Positions 17,882 to 27,957 of a stretch of 64,000 nucleotides of DNA are shown here, piece by piece. The notes under the pieces were generated by a model that did no database searches, was not told where the DNA came from, and saw only the letters and a list, made by a program, of their open reading frames with translations. The number at the start of each line of letters is the position of its first letter. Position 1 is the stretch's first letter. This DNA is from a bacterium (GTDB lineage: Bacteria > Zixibacteria > MSB-5A5 > CAIYYT01), in contig JADJGC010000003.1 of the NCBI GenBank assembly GCA_016708315.1, forward strand, positions 248,001 through 312,000, given 5' to 3'. The position numbers were made by a program, and so were the translations under genes.

Positions 17882-20119
17882 GTGGAACGCTTCATATTTC
17901 CAAATGTCACCGATAATCTAACGCGTTATCGACTTCCGGTCGGGATGATGAATCTTGCCGAATTCATCATTCATATCGAGTCGATGAATGCGAATATAAG
18001 TATCCCCGTTGTCCGCAAAGCGTACGAGTTTTCCAACTGGGCGCATAAGGGACAAAAGCGGGCTTCCGGGGAACCATATATTGAGCATTGTTTGAATGTC
18101 GCATTCATTCTGGCCGAGCAGCATCTCGATGGCGACACCGTTGCAGCGGGATTGCTGCATGACATCGTCGAAGATTGTAACATTGGGATCAACGAGCTTG
18201 CGCACGAGTTTTCGCCGGAAATTGCGGCGCTCGTCGATGGCGTGACCAAACTTGGCGCCTATCAGATGAAGAGCCGCGCCGAGAATCAGGCGGACTATTT
18301 CCGCAAAATGCTCATCTCCATGGCAAATGATATTAGGGTCATTCTGATAAAATTGGCTGATCGTCTGCACAACATGCGAACGCTTGAGTACTTGCCGCAT
18401 GAGAAGCAGTTAGTAATAGCAACTGAGACGCGCGATGTATATGCGCCGCTCGCGCACCGATTCGGAATGGCGAAGATAAAGTGGGAGCTTGAAGATCTTT
18501 CGCTGAAATATATTAAGGCGGATGTCTATCGGTACTTGATGGAGCGCATCGACCTGACACGCTCAGAGCGTGAAACCTACATCCAGGATATTGTTCAGAC
18601 TTTAACCAAGGCACTCACTGACGATGGCGTTGCAGTCGAGATTACAGGAAGAGCAAAGCACTTCGACTCGATCTATCGCAAGATGGTCAAGCGACAGAAG
18701 CCGTTTGAAGAGATTTATGATTTGATCGCCATCAGAGTCGTAACGCCGACGGTGAAGGATTGTTACCACGCTCTCGGGGTGATTCACAATATGTGGACGC
18801 CGGTTGCCGATCGGTTCCATGATTACATCGCAACACCAAAGCAGAATATGTACCAGTCTCTGCACACAACAGTCGTCGGTCCAAACGGACGAATGGTGGA
18901 GATTCAGATTCGCACCCCTTCCATGCATTATGTCGCCGAGTACGGAATCGCAGCCCATTGGCTCTACAAGGAAGGGAAGCACGTTCTCGAAGAATCAGAT
19001 CGTCAGCTTTCGTGGCTGCGAGAAGTGCTTGACTGGCAAAAGGACATGACCAATCCCGAGGAGTTCATGGAATTCCTGAAGATCGACTTGTTCCATGACG
19101 AAGTATTCGTCTTCACGCCGAACGGCGAATTGAAGCATCTGCCTTTGGGAGCGACGGCACTTGATTTTGCGTTTGCCGTGCATACCAACGTCGGAGTGCA
19201 TTGCGTCGGGACCAAGGTGAACGGTCGATTGGTGCCGTTTGAGACGGTGCTGAAATCGGGTGATGAAGTTGAAGTTATGACTTCACCTCATGCCGAGCCA
19301 TCGCGCGATTGGCTAAAAGTATGCAAAACGACTTCGGCGCGAGCAAAAATCAGAAAATACATGAAGCAAAAGGGCTTTGACGAGTCCTATGCTCTTGGCA
19401 AAGAAATGTTCGAACGGGCGATCAAGAAGCGCAAGCTGAAGTATCCTTCGGAAGAACAACTTGATGATGCCGCAATGGCGTTGTCCTATACGTCATCTGA
19501 GCAGATGTTGGCGAAGCTCGGCTCGGGCGACCTGGCGCTCGGAGGCCTGATGTCCAAGCTCTTCCCGCAAGAGGAAGAGACGCAAGGCAAGCCCTCGATC
19601 ATAAAGAAGTTCGTCGACAAGGCCAGAGGCGGCAAGGGGATTCGCGTTGAAGGCATGGGGAATATGATGTTCCGGTTTGCGAATTGCTGTCAGCCGGTGC
19701 CGGGAGAACGCATTGTCGGATTCATCACGCGCGGACGAGGATTGTCAATTCATCGCGCTGACTGCGTCAATGCTATCATTGCTGCCCAGGAACCGGAACG
19801 TAAGGTCGAAGTTTCTTGGGATGTCGGCGGCGAGGCAAGTTTCCTGGTGCGTTTGGCGATTGTTGTTGAATATCGCAAGAATATACTGTACGATATCACG
19901 GAAGTAGTCGCGAATTGCGACGCAGAAGTGCGCGGTGCGGAGTTGTCTTCGAAAGAGGCTATCGCTACCGGGCATTTCGTAATAGAAATCAAGAACATCA
20001 GCCATTTGAACCGCGTGATCGCGGCGATTCGCAAGAAGATTTCGCGAGTCATCAAGATTGATCGCGTATTCGGCGGCGAAACTGATCAAGGCGAGCCCAA
20101 TGAATCAAATTCCAACTGA
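17882..20119 (+). CDS. rel: bifunctional (p)ppGpp synthetase/hydrolase, RelA/SpoT family
   Basis: 745 aa from GTG 17882; ATG 17945 or 17948 would give the more usual distance (about 31 residues) to the AHKGQKR motif and may be the true start. The HD hydrolase is intact (LLHDIVED), as are the synthetase (RAKHFDSIYRKM ... EIYDLIAIRVV), the TGS domain (DEVFVFTPNGELKHLP) and a C-terminal ACT domain, so both making and breaking of the alarmone are expected. It sits directly behind the glycosyltransferase cluster. Confidence 0.93.
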   Translation: MERFIFPNVTDNLTRYRLPVGMMNLAEFIIHIESMNANISIPVVRKAYEFSNWAHKGQKRASGEPYIEHCLNVAFILAEQHLDGDTVAAGLLHDIVEDCNIGINELAHEFSPEIAALVDGVTKLGAYQMKSRAENQADYFRKMLISMANDIRVILIKLADRLHNMRTLEYLPHEKQLVIATETRDVYAPLAHRFGMAKIKWELEDLSLKYIKADVYRYLMERIDLTRSERETYIQDIVQTLTKALTDDGVAVEITGRAKHFDSIYRKMVKRQKPFEEIYDLIAIRVVTPTVKDCYHALGVIHNMWTPVADRFHDYIATPKQNMYQSLHTTVVGPNGRMVEIQIRTPSMHYVAEYGIAAHWLYKEGKHVLEESDRQLSWLREVLDWQKDMTNPEEFMEFLKIDLFHDEVFVFTPNGELKHLPLGATALDFAFAVHTNVGVHCVGTKVNGRLVPFETVLKSGDEVEVMTSPHAEPSRDWLKVCKTTSARAKIRKYMKQKGFDESYALGKEMFERAIKKRKLKYPSEEQLDDAAMALSYTSSEQMLAKLGSGDLALGGLMSKLFPQEEETQGKPSIIKKFVDKARGGKGIRVEGMGNMMFRFANCCQPVPGERIVGFITRGRGLSIHRADCVNAIIAAQEPERKVEVSWDVGGEASFLVRLAIVVEYRKNILYDITEVVANCDAEVRGAELSSKEAIATGHFVIEIKNISHLNRVIAAIRKKISRVIKIDRVFGGETDQGEPNESNSN

Positions 20120-20747
20120 CAAATGTCCACGGTGTTCTGCTCCACGCAGCAGCGATCACAAATTCTGTCCGAGTTGTGGCGCGAATTATGATGCGCTGAT
20201 GAGGGTCAAACAGGCGAGACCGCAGAAAGAATCAATACAGCGCAGGCGATGGGAATATGCCGCGATCATCGGCGTCGTTGTCATCGTGGCAGTCGTATAC
20301 AATGTCTGGGTAGCCGCAAAGAAGAACACAGTACCGGTGAATACGCCGCCCGCGGGCACGCAGACCCTACAATCTACAACAACACCGGTGGGAAACACTT
20401 TCGATGAGATAGTTAAGAGCGGGCACAGTTTCATGGACAACGGCCAGTATCCGATGGCGATTCAGCAGTATGAGCGCGCCTTGGCCTTAGACTCGTTGCA
20501 CCCGGATATCTTGGTCGACCTCGGGGCGTGTTATCACGGAATTGGAGAAGACGAAGAGGCTGTCCTCCAATTCAAGCGGGCATTGGCGATGGAGCCAAAC
20601 CACTTGATCGCGACTTTCAACATGGGGGTAGTTGCGCTCGGGATTGCCGACACCGTAGGCGCGAAATTGTGGTGGGGAAAGTATTTGGAATTGGCGCCAA
20701 ACAGCCCGCAAGCCGAGACACTGCGGAAACAACTCCAGTCTATGTAA
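20100..20747 (+). CDS. zinc-ribbon, single-TM, TPR-containing protein
   Basis: 215 aa from ATG 20100, overlapping rel by 20 bases. It begins with a double-CxxC zinc ribbon (CPRCSAPRSSDHKFCPSCG), has one membrane helix (YAAIIGVVVIVAVVYNVWV), then a Pro/Thr linker and about three TPR repeats (AIQQYERALALDSLHPD, AVLQFKRALAMEPNH). Probably a cytoplasmic zinc ribbon with a periplasmic TPR scaffold. Function unknown. Confidence 0.75.
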   Translation: MNQIPTDKCPRCSAPRSSDHKFCPSCGANYDALMRVKQARPQKESIQRRRWEYAAIIGVVVIVAVVYNVWVAAKKNTVPVNTPPAGTQTLQSTTTPVGNTFDEIVKSGHSFMDNGQYPMAIQQYERALALDSLHPDILVDLGACYHGIGEDEEAVLQFKRALAMEPNHLIATFNMGVVALGIADTVGAKLWWGKYLELAPNSPQAETLRKQLQSM

Positions 20748-20752
20748 GGACG

Positions 20753-21547
20753 TTGAATACCACACACGATTTTCGGGCAAAGCACCTCCTCCGCGATCTG
20801 CTTGATTTTGTTTATCCACCAGTATGCCAAGTGTGCCGTCAGAGCTTCGAGCGAGAAGAGAACAATATCTGGCTGTGTCCTTCCTGCCGCGTAACCCTGA
20901 GCATAATGCCACAGCCGCACTGCGCGCTTTGTCGCAGTTTTCTTTCTGATCCGCAAGTACACTGCACAAACTGCCGTCGAGTTACTCCGCTGTTGTGGGT
21001 CTACTCGCTTGGGATTTATGACGATCACTTCTCACATCTGATCAAGGCTTACAAGTATGAAGGCAAGATCGGCCTGGGAAAGTTACTGGGTCGAATGTTG
21101 GGAGAGCAATTGGCACAGTTTCCGCACGTCGGTGCTATCGACATGGTGTGCTCGGTGCCGATTCACAAGAGCAAAGAACGCCGACGGGGATTTGACCAGA
21201 CTGCGATAATTGCCAGAGAGGTTGCGTCAGCGATAAGTGTTCCATTCGAGGTTGGCGCGTTAGTACAATCGAAGCCGAACAAGGATCAAATCGGTCTAAC
21301 TGTGGAAGGCAGATACCAAAATGTCAGTGGGATATTTTCGATACCTCACGAACACTTGGACAGACTGAAATCCAAGCGGGTCTTGATTGTAGATGATGTA
21401 ACAACATCAGGGGCGACGCTCAATTCGGCGTCTGTAACGCTGCTCAGTTCTGGAGCAGCCAGTGTTGCCGCTGCGACATTGGCGATGGCGCTGGAGGATG
21501 GTCTTGAGCCGAGCGCCTTGTATGCGCTCATGAGCGAAGAGTTCTGA
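20753..21547 (+). CDS. comF: ComF family phosphoribosyltransferase-like protein
   Basis: 264 aa from TTG 20753. Upstream in-frame sequence overlaps the TPR gene and is not protein-like, and a later ATG would remove the zinc finger. The N-terminus has CQVCRQSF, CPSC, CALC and CTNC cysteine pairs; the C-terminus has the PRPP motif VLIVDDVTTSGAT. ComF proteins are linked to DNA uptake in naturally competent bacteria, but here the role is not shown by other competence genes. Confidence 0.85.
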   Translation: MNTTHDFRAKHLLRDLLDFVYPPVCQVCRQSFEREENNIWLCPSCRVTLSIMPQPHCALCRSFLSDPQVHCTNCRRVTPLLWVYSLGIYDDHFSHLIKAYKYEGKIGLGKLLGRMLGEQLAQFPHVGAIDMVCSVPIHKSKERRRGFDQTAIIAREVASAISVPFEVGALVQSKPNKDQIGLTVEGRYQNVSGIFSIPHEHLDRLKSKRVLIVDDVTTSGATLNSASVTLLSSGAASVAAATLAMALEDGLEPSALYALMSEEF

Positions 21548-21548
21548 G

Positions 21549-22460
21549 ATGCTCGAAGAAATCGACTTGTTTCTCAATCATATCGCACTTGAACAGAATC
21601 TTAAGCCGAACAGTGTAATCTCTTACCGGCACGATCTCAGTCAGCTTGCGGAATTTGCCAGTACGCTCGGTATCAAGTCATGGCGGGAGTTTAACAAGGG
21701 TGCGATAATCAGTTATCTCGGATATGCTGGAAGAATCGGTTTATCGGCTTCGTCAATCGCCAGACGGATGTCGTCTTTGCGCGGTTTCTTTCGATTCCTT
21801 GTACGGGAGCGAATTGTCCCGCTCAATCCGTCACTTCATATTGAATCTCCCAGATTGTACAGAAACTTGCCGGTCGTGATGTCGGTTGACGAGGTCGAGA
21901 GAGTGTTGAGTTCTGTCAAGCTTGACGGACGCAATGGGTTACGCGACCGGGCGGCAATGGAGATTATGTACAGTTCGGGACTGCGGATCTCTGAGCTGAT
22001 CGGACTCACAACAGCAAATCTCTTCTTAGAAGTTGGTCATTTGAGAGTATCTGGAAAAGGAGGGAAGGAGCGAATTGTTCCAATTGGGGAAGAGGCCGTA
22101 CACTACGTTCGACGCTACATGGAGGAGGAGCGACCGGCGCTTGCCAACGACAAATCGCTCGATATCCTGATTCTGAATCGGTTCGGTCGCAAGTTTTCGG
22201 CGATGGGAATGTTCAACATTGTCAAAAAGCGAGTTACCGAAGCCGGAATCACGAAACACGTTACACCACATACATTTCGCCACAGTTTTGCCAGCCATTT
22301 GGTCGATGGCGGCGCCTCGCTGCGCGCTGTACAGGAAATGCTCGGGCATGCCGATATAAGTACTACGCAGATTTACACTCAGCTAAATCGGTCGTACTTA
22401 AAGTCTGTGCACCTGGAATTCCATCCGCGCGAGAGGAAAAATCGTGACCACGACGGCTGA
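21549..22460 (+). CDS. xerD: tyrosine recombinase XerC/XerD
   Basis: 303 aa. A SAM-like N-terminal core-binding domain is followed by the catalytic domain with Arg in YSSGLRISEL, Lys in SGKGGKER, HTFRH, GHADI and the nucleophile Tyr in TTQIYTQ. Length and HPR-ending C-terminus fit the chromosome dimer resolution recombinases; XerC versus XerD cannot be settled by eye. No integration-site or mobile-element context is visible, so it is a housekeeping Xer. One base separates it from comF. Confidence 0.88.
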   Translation: MLEEIDLFLNHIALEQNLKPNSVISYRHDLSQLAEFASTLGIKSWREFNKGAIISYLGYAGRIGLSASSIARRMSSLRGFFRFLVRERIVPLNPSLHIESPRLYRNLPVVMSVDEVERVLSSVKLDGRNGLRDRAAMEIMYSSGLRISELIGLTTANLFLEVGHLRVSGKGGKERIVPIGEEAVHYVRRYMEEERPALANDKSLDILILNRFGRKFSAMGMFNIVKKRVTEAGITKHVTPHTFRHSFASHLVDGGASLRAVQEMLGHADISTTQIYTQLNRSYLKSVHLEFHPRERKNRDHDG

Positions 22461-23436
22461 CAAACAGAATTTATTTGTCCATCCCCCAAAACCAAGGCTC
22501 CGACATCCCGCACAGAACTGCATCGCGCTTTACGATGAGGTTGGCAGCGCTGCTTCGTTAATTCTCGGCGTTCCCGGCTGGCAGGATACGATTATCTTTA
22601 AATTTCAAGAAATGACGGACCTGTTCAAGATCACGCATCGCCATCAGATCGATTGCGTGCTTATCAGCGTTGATAAGAGTCTTGACCAGGCGATGAAGTT
22701 GGTCCGTCAGATCGATCTGAACATGGCCTTGGCAACGGCACCGACAATCATCTACCACAAGAACCCGACTCGGGAGCAGATCAAGCTGGGGTTGTCATCG
22801 GCAGCCGACGACTACCTTTGGGGAGATTGGGATGGTGAGTTGTTTCAGTTGCGCGTGAAGATGATACGTGATCGTACGCAGAGGGACATTGGTGTCAATC
22901 CGACTTCGCAACTTCCGGGACCGATCTTGATTGAGCAAGAGATCAATAATCGATTGGCAGCCCGCGAAGAATTTGCGGTTTGCTATCTCGACATTGATAA
23001 TTTCAAAGCTTACAACGACTATCGCGGTTACGTCTACGGTGATCGGACCATCAGGCTGGTCGCGCACATCATTCGCGATGTTGTTTCTGACTTGACGCCA
23101 AGTAGTTTTGTCGGGCATATCGGCGGAGACGATTTCATGTTTCTGCTGCCGACAGAGCAGGTCGACCCGGTGTGCTCGAATATCATCAAGATCTTTGACC
23201 GCATCATTCCCGCCCGATATGAAGAGGACGATCGCAACCGCAAGCAAATCATCTCAACTAATCGCCGCGGCGAGAAAGAAATCTACGGGTTGATGACCAT
23301 CTCCATTGCAGTCTTAATCGCAAACGACAGCTTCACGCATTTGGGTGAGATGTCGCATATGCTGGCGGATCTCAAGAGCTACATCAAATCTCTAACCGGC
23401 TCAAACTATGTTATTGAACGTAGGAAGAAGTATTAG
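22444..23436 (+). CDS. GGDEF-domain protein with degenerate receiver-like N-terminus
   Basis: 330 aa from GTG 22444 (after AGAGGA), overlapping xerD by 17 bases. Residues about 20-140 have a receiver-like pattern (HQIDCVLISVDKS ... APTIIYHKNP ... AADDYLWG) but without a clear acidic pocket. The C-terminal half is a GGDEF fold (FAVCYLDIDNFKAYNDYRGY) whose signature reads GGDDF instead of GGDEF. It may make cyclic di-GMP weakly or only bind nucleotide. It converges on the next gene with stop codons seven bases apart. Confidence 0.82.
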   Translation: MTTTADKQNLFVHPPKPRLRHPAQNCIALYDEVGSAASLILGVPGWQDTIIFKFQEMTDLFKITHRHQIDCVLISVDKSLDQAMKLVRQIDLNMALATAPTIIYHKNPTREQIKLGLSSAADDYLWGDWDGELFQLRVKMIRDRTQRDIGVNPTSQLPGPILIEQEINNRLAAREEFAVCYLDIDNFKAYNDYRGYVYGDRTIRLVAHIIRDVVSDLTPSSFVGHIGGDDFMFLLPTEQVDPVCSNIIKIFDRIIPARYEEDDRNRKQIISTNRRGEKEIYGLMTISIAVLIANDSFTHLGEMSHMLADLKSYIKSLTGSNYVIERRKKY

Positions 23437-23442
23437 GCTGCC

Positions 23443-25599
23443 TTAGCGAGGCAGTTTCTGCAAAGCATCCCGTGCCTGACGATCGTTCGGATCAATTTTC
23501 ACAACAGCTTCAAAACACGATCTCGCGGAATCTGGCTGGTTTATTCGCAAGTAAAGCAGTGCGAGATTCATGTGCGCCGGCTTAAGCCCGGGGTTGATTC
23601 CAATCGCCGCTTGATAGTGGCGCTTCGCTGAGACATAGTCCTGAGCATTCAAGAGAATATTCGCAAGATTGACATGACCGGCCGCATAGGCAGGGTCAAT
23701 GGCAATTGCTTGTTCGAGCAAAGGCCGGGCTTCGCTGTCTCTGCCTTGTTTGAGATAGAGATTTGCCAATGAATTGTAGAGTGGCACGAAGCGCGGCGCT
23801 GTTGCGATTCCGATTTGAAGGATTGACTCTGCTTCGGCCGCATTTCCGCGACGTTGATGGAGATCGCCAAGATTCAGGTACACCTGTGGGAGATTAGGAT
23901 CGCTTCGACGTGCGAAGTTGAGGTAGAATTCAGCACTGTCAAGCTCATTGCGATTCAAGAACAACAACCCCAAGTTGGTTATCGCATCGGTATAATTGGG
24001 GCGTGACTGAATAGCTTGATGCAGAGTCTGATAGGCTCCGTTCATGTCACCTGATTTCGACAAAGCATAGCCGAGGTTGTTGAGCGCTTCTGGCAATTGC
24101 TGGTATTTGGTCGCTTCGCGGTACTCGGCGATTGCGGAATTCAGATCTCCTTGTTTCTCAAAGACGAGTCCGCGCTGATAGTGAAATTGCGCCGGATTGT
24201 CATAGCCCAAATCAAACCAATTGTGATTTAGTAAGGCAGCCAAGGCTACGAAGTTGATCGCGAGGATCGCCAAAGCAACTCGCTTATTCCGTTGCCACAT
24301 TTGCCAAGCCCGCTCCAAAGTATAGCCAGCGAAGATAATCAGAATCACGACGACGGCGAGGCGATGCCGTGAAGTCACCAAGAAAAGCACGATTGTCGGA
24401 ATGTAGCCGAGAAGAAAAATGTAAAGCAGGGAAATTCTTCGGCGCTCCCGCCATCCCAGAGCAATTCCAATCAATGCCAACGGCGCAATTATTCCGAAAG
24501 GGAACGTGATGAATCTATCGAATACGGTAACAGCAAGAATAGGGGAGTTCTCGCTAAAGCGATACAGGTCGGCCTGATCCGGGTTTTCGAAGCCCGAGAA
24601 CAGATAGACGATGCGCTTACCGGTCAATGAAAGGAAATCGACTGGATGTTCGAGGATGTAGCTCCACGCGCGATCACCCCAGAATTCCGAGACCTCGGAG
24701 GGTTTCAGAGTACGCCCCACGCCTGATTCAGCATAGGCGGTCGTCGTGTCTACAAACTCCGACCAGGGGATAGAAAGGTTCAAGTTGATCTCAGGCATCA
24801 CCATGGTCAAGCCGTCAGCTTCGGAATTGTTGGCCAAATGGAGATTCACGCCGCCCTGCGATGAGATTAGGACGAAATCGCCGGCGACGACATAGTTGCG
24901 GATTGTGACCGGCAAGACACAGGCGATGACTCCAAGCGCAAATACGGCGGCACTGAGTAGTCGTCGACGCAGTGGAGCAACTCGAGCATTGGTTGCGATT
25001 ATCCAAAAAGCAATCAGAGGAAACACGATCAGAATATTCGGGCGGGTGATTGCCGAAAGTCCGCCAAGGAGTCCGGCAAATGCCACGCTTTGCAGAGATA
25101 CTGACTCGCGAGAACGCAATAGAACCAAGAGCATTGTCAGTGCGAAGAGAATCGCCAACCATTCCAGCAGCAGTTCCGATTCATAGAAAATTAACGGACC
25201 GTAAAACACCGCAATCAGCCCCGAAATGCGAGCGGTAGTTTCCGTGAAAGCTGACTTGCCAAGTTGATAGATTAGAACGCAGATAATGGCGCCGCCAACG
25301 GCTTGAACGACTTTGGCGAAGAAGATGCTTCCGCCGGAAATCGCGTAGATAAACGCCAAAAAGTAGGGGTAGAGTGGCGCTCGAAAGAATACCTCGCTCC
25401 CCCAGAAACTGTTATTCAGGATGTCGAGCGCCCACGAGTGATGCCACAACGAATCAACCTGCGGGTAGTAGAACGATGGATCGTTAGCGGACAAAAATGT
25501 CAGATTGACAATTCGAATTATGAGAGCTGCGGCAAAGATACCCACCGGCCATTTGCAGCTTTCGTAGAGCCGTGATGATGGCTTGATTTGAGCCGGCAT
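23443..25599 (-). CDS. GT-C/PMT-like membrane glycosyltransferase with C-terminal TPR domain
   Basis: 718 aa. The first ~440 residues hold about ten membrane helices with a PMT/ArnT-like start (RIVNLTFLSANDPSFYYPQVDSLWHHSWAL and RAPLYPYFLAF), the pattern of lipid-linked sugar transferases. The remainder is about seven TPR repeats (for example GDLNSAIAEYREATKYQQLPEALNNLG), predicted outside the membrane. Substrate unknown; protein O-glycosylation is one option. It lies 55 bases downstream of the OPT gene on the same strand. Confidence 0.8.
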   Translation of the reverse strand: MPAQIKPSSRLYESCKWPVGIFAAALIIRIVNLTFLSANDPSFYYPQVDSLWHHSWALDILNNSFWGSEVFFRAPLYPYFLAFIYAISGGSIFFAKVVQAVGGAIICVLIYQLGKSAFTETTARISGLIAVFYGPLIFYESELLLEWLAILFALTMLLVLLRSRESVSLQSVAFAGLLGGLSAITRPNILIVFPLIAFWIIATNARVAPLRRRLLSAAVFALGVIACVLPVTIRNYVVAGDFVLISSQGGVNLHLANNSEADGLTMVMPEINLNLSIPWSEFVDTTTAYAESGVGRTLKPSEVSEFWGDRAWSYILEHPVDFLSLTGKRIVYLFSGFENPDQADLYRFSENSPILAVTVFDRFITFPFGIIAPLALIGIALGWRERRRISLLYIFLLGYIPTIVLFLVTSRHRLAVVVILIIFAGYTLERAWQMWQRNKRVALAILAINFVALAALLNHNWFDLGYDNPAQFHYQRGLVFEKQGDLNSAIAEYREATKYQQLPEALNNLGYALSKSGDMNGAYQTLHQAIQSRPNYTDAITNLGLLFLNRNELDSAEFYLNFARRSDPNLPQVYLNLGDLHQRRGNAAEAESILQIGIATAPRFVPLYNSLANLYLKQGRDSEARPLLEQAIAIDPAYAAGHVNLANILLNAQDYVSAKRHYQAAIGINPGLKPAHMNLALLYLRINQPDSARSCFEAVVKIDPNDRQARDALQKLPR

Positions 25600-25654
25600 T
25601 GGGAATCTTACCTCGCGCTTCGATTAGGCGTACAGGCGCGAGAACCTTGCGCGC

Positions 25655-27957
25655 TTAGCTCGCGCTTCCATTTGCTTCAGTCCCGCCGTTGTGTTTCTTA
25701 ACAGCGACATAGAAGAGGTAAACAACCAATGCCGCAAACGGTACAAGCGCCCACAGGTCACTTTCGGCCCAGGATCCGAGCCAATGCGATTTATCGAATA
25801 TTGTATTCCAACCAAGTATGTAGAAGATCGCTTGCGTTAATCCGGCAATTGCCCCACCGGCGATCAACCCGCTGGCCAACAGCACTCCCGGTGAAAATTC
25901 AGCTTCGGTGCCGCCAGCGCTCTTGGTCTTACGGTCGGCTAACCAACGTACAATCCCGCCGACAAAGATCGGTGTCGACGTCGAAATCGGCAAGTACAGC
26001 CCGACTGCAAAAGGCAGCGCCGAGACCCCGACTAACTCCATGATTAGGGCGAGTGCAATTCCGATGAGTACCAGTGCCCAAGGTAACTTGTGTGTCAAGA
26101 TTCCGTCGATTATCAGACTAAACAAGCGTGCTTTGGGAGCATCATACTTTGTAATCGGCACAAGACGATGCGACAGAGCTCCAGTGGAATCGACCAGATA
26201 CGTACCCGCCGGAACCCCTGTTCGCTCTTCATCTAAGGTCAGAATCTTCTGCGATCCATCCGCTGTCAGGAAAGTAGCAGTGGTGTCGGGAAGGACACCA
26301 CTCTGGAAGCTGCGATACGGAGTATCATTTACACGTTCTGCCCGCCAGAGATCTGAACCGCAAACTCCGGGATCGATCAAATAAACGATCTTGGCTTCAT
26401 CATTGACCAAGTAACGTCCAGTCGGAACACTCCCGGTCAGCTCGGAAATCGAGATTTGTTTGAAAGTCTTGCCATCATACTCGACCTGTCTGGCATCCGC
26501 AGGGATTGATGCCGTGAAATCAGGGTAGTTGCGAGCCGAGTATGTCGTCATCGCCTGATTCAACGACAATAGTGTCCAGCCAATGGCCAACGAACTCGTG
26601 ACGACACCGATGATAATGCCGATCTGCTGCCGCGACGGCGTGGCGCCGAGAAGAAAGCCGGTTTTCAAGTCTTGCGAAATGGTTCCGCCGTTAGAAGCAG
26701 CGACGCAAACTATGGCGGCAGTGGTCAAAGCCATGACGCGGTAGTCGATTGTTGTCCAGTCTACAACCAAGAAGAGTAGACATGTTATGAGCAAGGTTGC
26801 CACAGTCATGCCGGAGATCGGGTTCGATGATGAACCGATTTCACCGGTAATTCGGCTTGAGACGGTTACAAAGAAGAAGCCAAAAACGACAATCAATACT
26901 GAGGGAACAAACTTGATGTTAAGTATCGGAGCCGCCCATATCGCCGCGACCAGAATAATGCAGCCGCCAAGGACGTAGGGCATCGGAATGTCGCGTTCTG
27001 TGCGGATGACTGTTGATTGTGCAGCCCTTTGCCTTGACCCAAGCGCCCCCATACCGCGCTTGAACGCGCCGATAATCGAGGGAATTGAACGGACAAGGCT
27101 AATGATTCCTCCAGTTGCCACTGCTCCTGCTCCGATGTAGAGCACGTAGGCGTTTCTGATGGCGCCCGGACTCATGTCCTTGATTAGCGTTGTGGATTCC
27201 GGAAACACAGCGCCGGTCAACCCTTCGCCGAAGGCCTTGATCAACGGTATGATAACAATGAATGCCAAACAGCCGCCCGCCATCATATTGGACGCAGTTT
27301 TGGCGCCGATGATATAACCAACACCGAGCATTGTCGGTGCGACCTCTGCCGAAATAGATGCGCCTTTGAAGAAGCTAATTGTCCAATCTGATGTTTCTTT
27401 CCACCAGCGCACGATCAGGTTTAAGAATCCGAACAGGAACCCGATGCCGCCTCCCAGGAAGACAGTCTTTGCCGACGTCCCCCTTTATCGCCCGCTATTA
27501 AGACTTCCGCGCACGCAGTTCCTTCCGGATAGGTGATCTTGCCGTGTTCTTCCACGATCAATCCATGGCGCAGCGGTATCATCATAAGTACGCCGAGTGT
27601 GCCGCCAAGGAGCGCAACCAGCAAGATGCGGAACAACTCCAAATCCTGCCCCATGAGGAGCAACGACGGCAAAGTGAAAGCCACGCCGGCGGCAATCGAC
27701 TCGCCGGCAGAACCCACCGTCTGCACGATGTTGTTTTCGAGTACTGTCGCTTTGCCGAAAGCCCTAAAAATCGTTACCGACAATACCGCGATCGGGATCG
27801 ATGCCGACACGGTTAGTCCGACCTTGAGACCCAAATAGACCGATGAGGCTGCAAATAATATCCCCAGTATCGATCCGAGGACAATTCCGCGGACGGTCAT
27901 TTCCGTCACCGATTGCGTCGGAGCGATGTACGGCGTGTGGGTTGTCTGGTGTTTCAT
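25655..27957 (-). CDS. OPT-family oligopeptide/metal-chelate transporter, split by a homopolymer frameshift
   Basis: The N-terminal part (27957 to 27421) reads MTVRGIVLGSILGILFAASSVYLGLKVG ... TYPEGTACAEVL, typical of OPT transporters. It then runs out of frame at a run of five C (27479-27483, G on the coding strand). One more G gives GDKGGTSAKTVFLGGGIGF and joins the remaining part (stop at 25655), a protein of about 767 aa. The C-terminal half contains a polar loop of about 130 residues with two related motifs (VPTGRYLVND and VPAGTYLVDS). GAGGAGGA precedes the ATG. Confidence 0.82.

Noticed and set aside
20528..20752. 75-codon upstream extension of the comF frame
   Set aside because: It is the TPR gene read in another frame, and its composition is unlike protein; TTG 20753 fits the ComF N-terminus.
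21549..22460. Phage or integron integrase
   Set aside because: Length and motifs fit housekeeping XerC/D and no attachment sites, cassettes or phage genes are around it.
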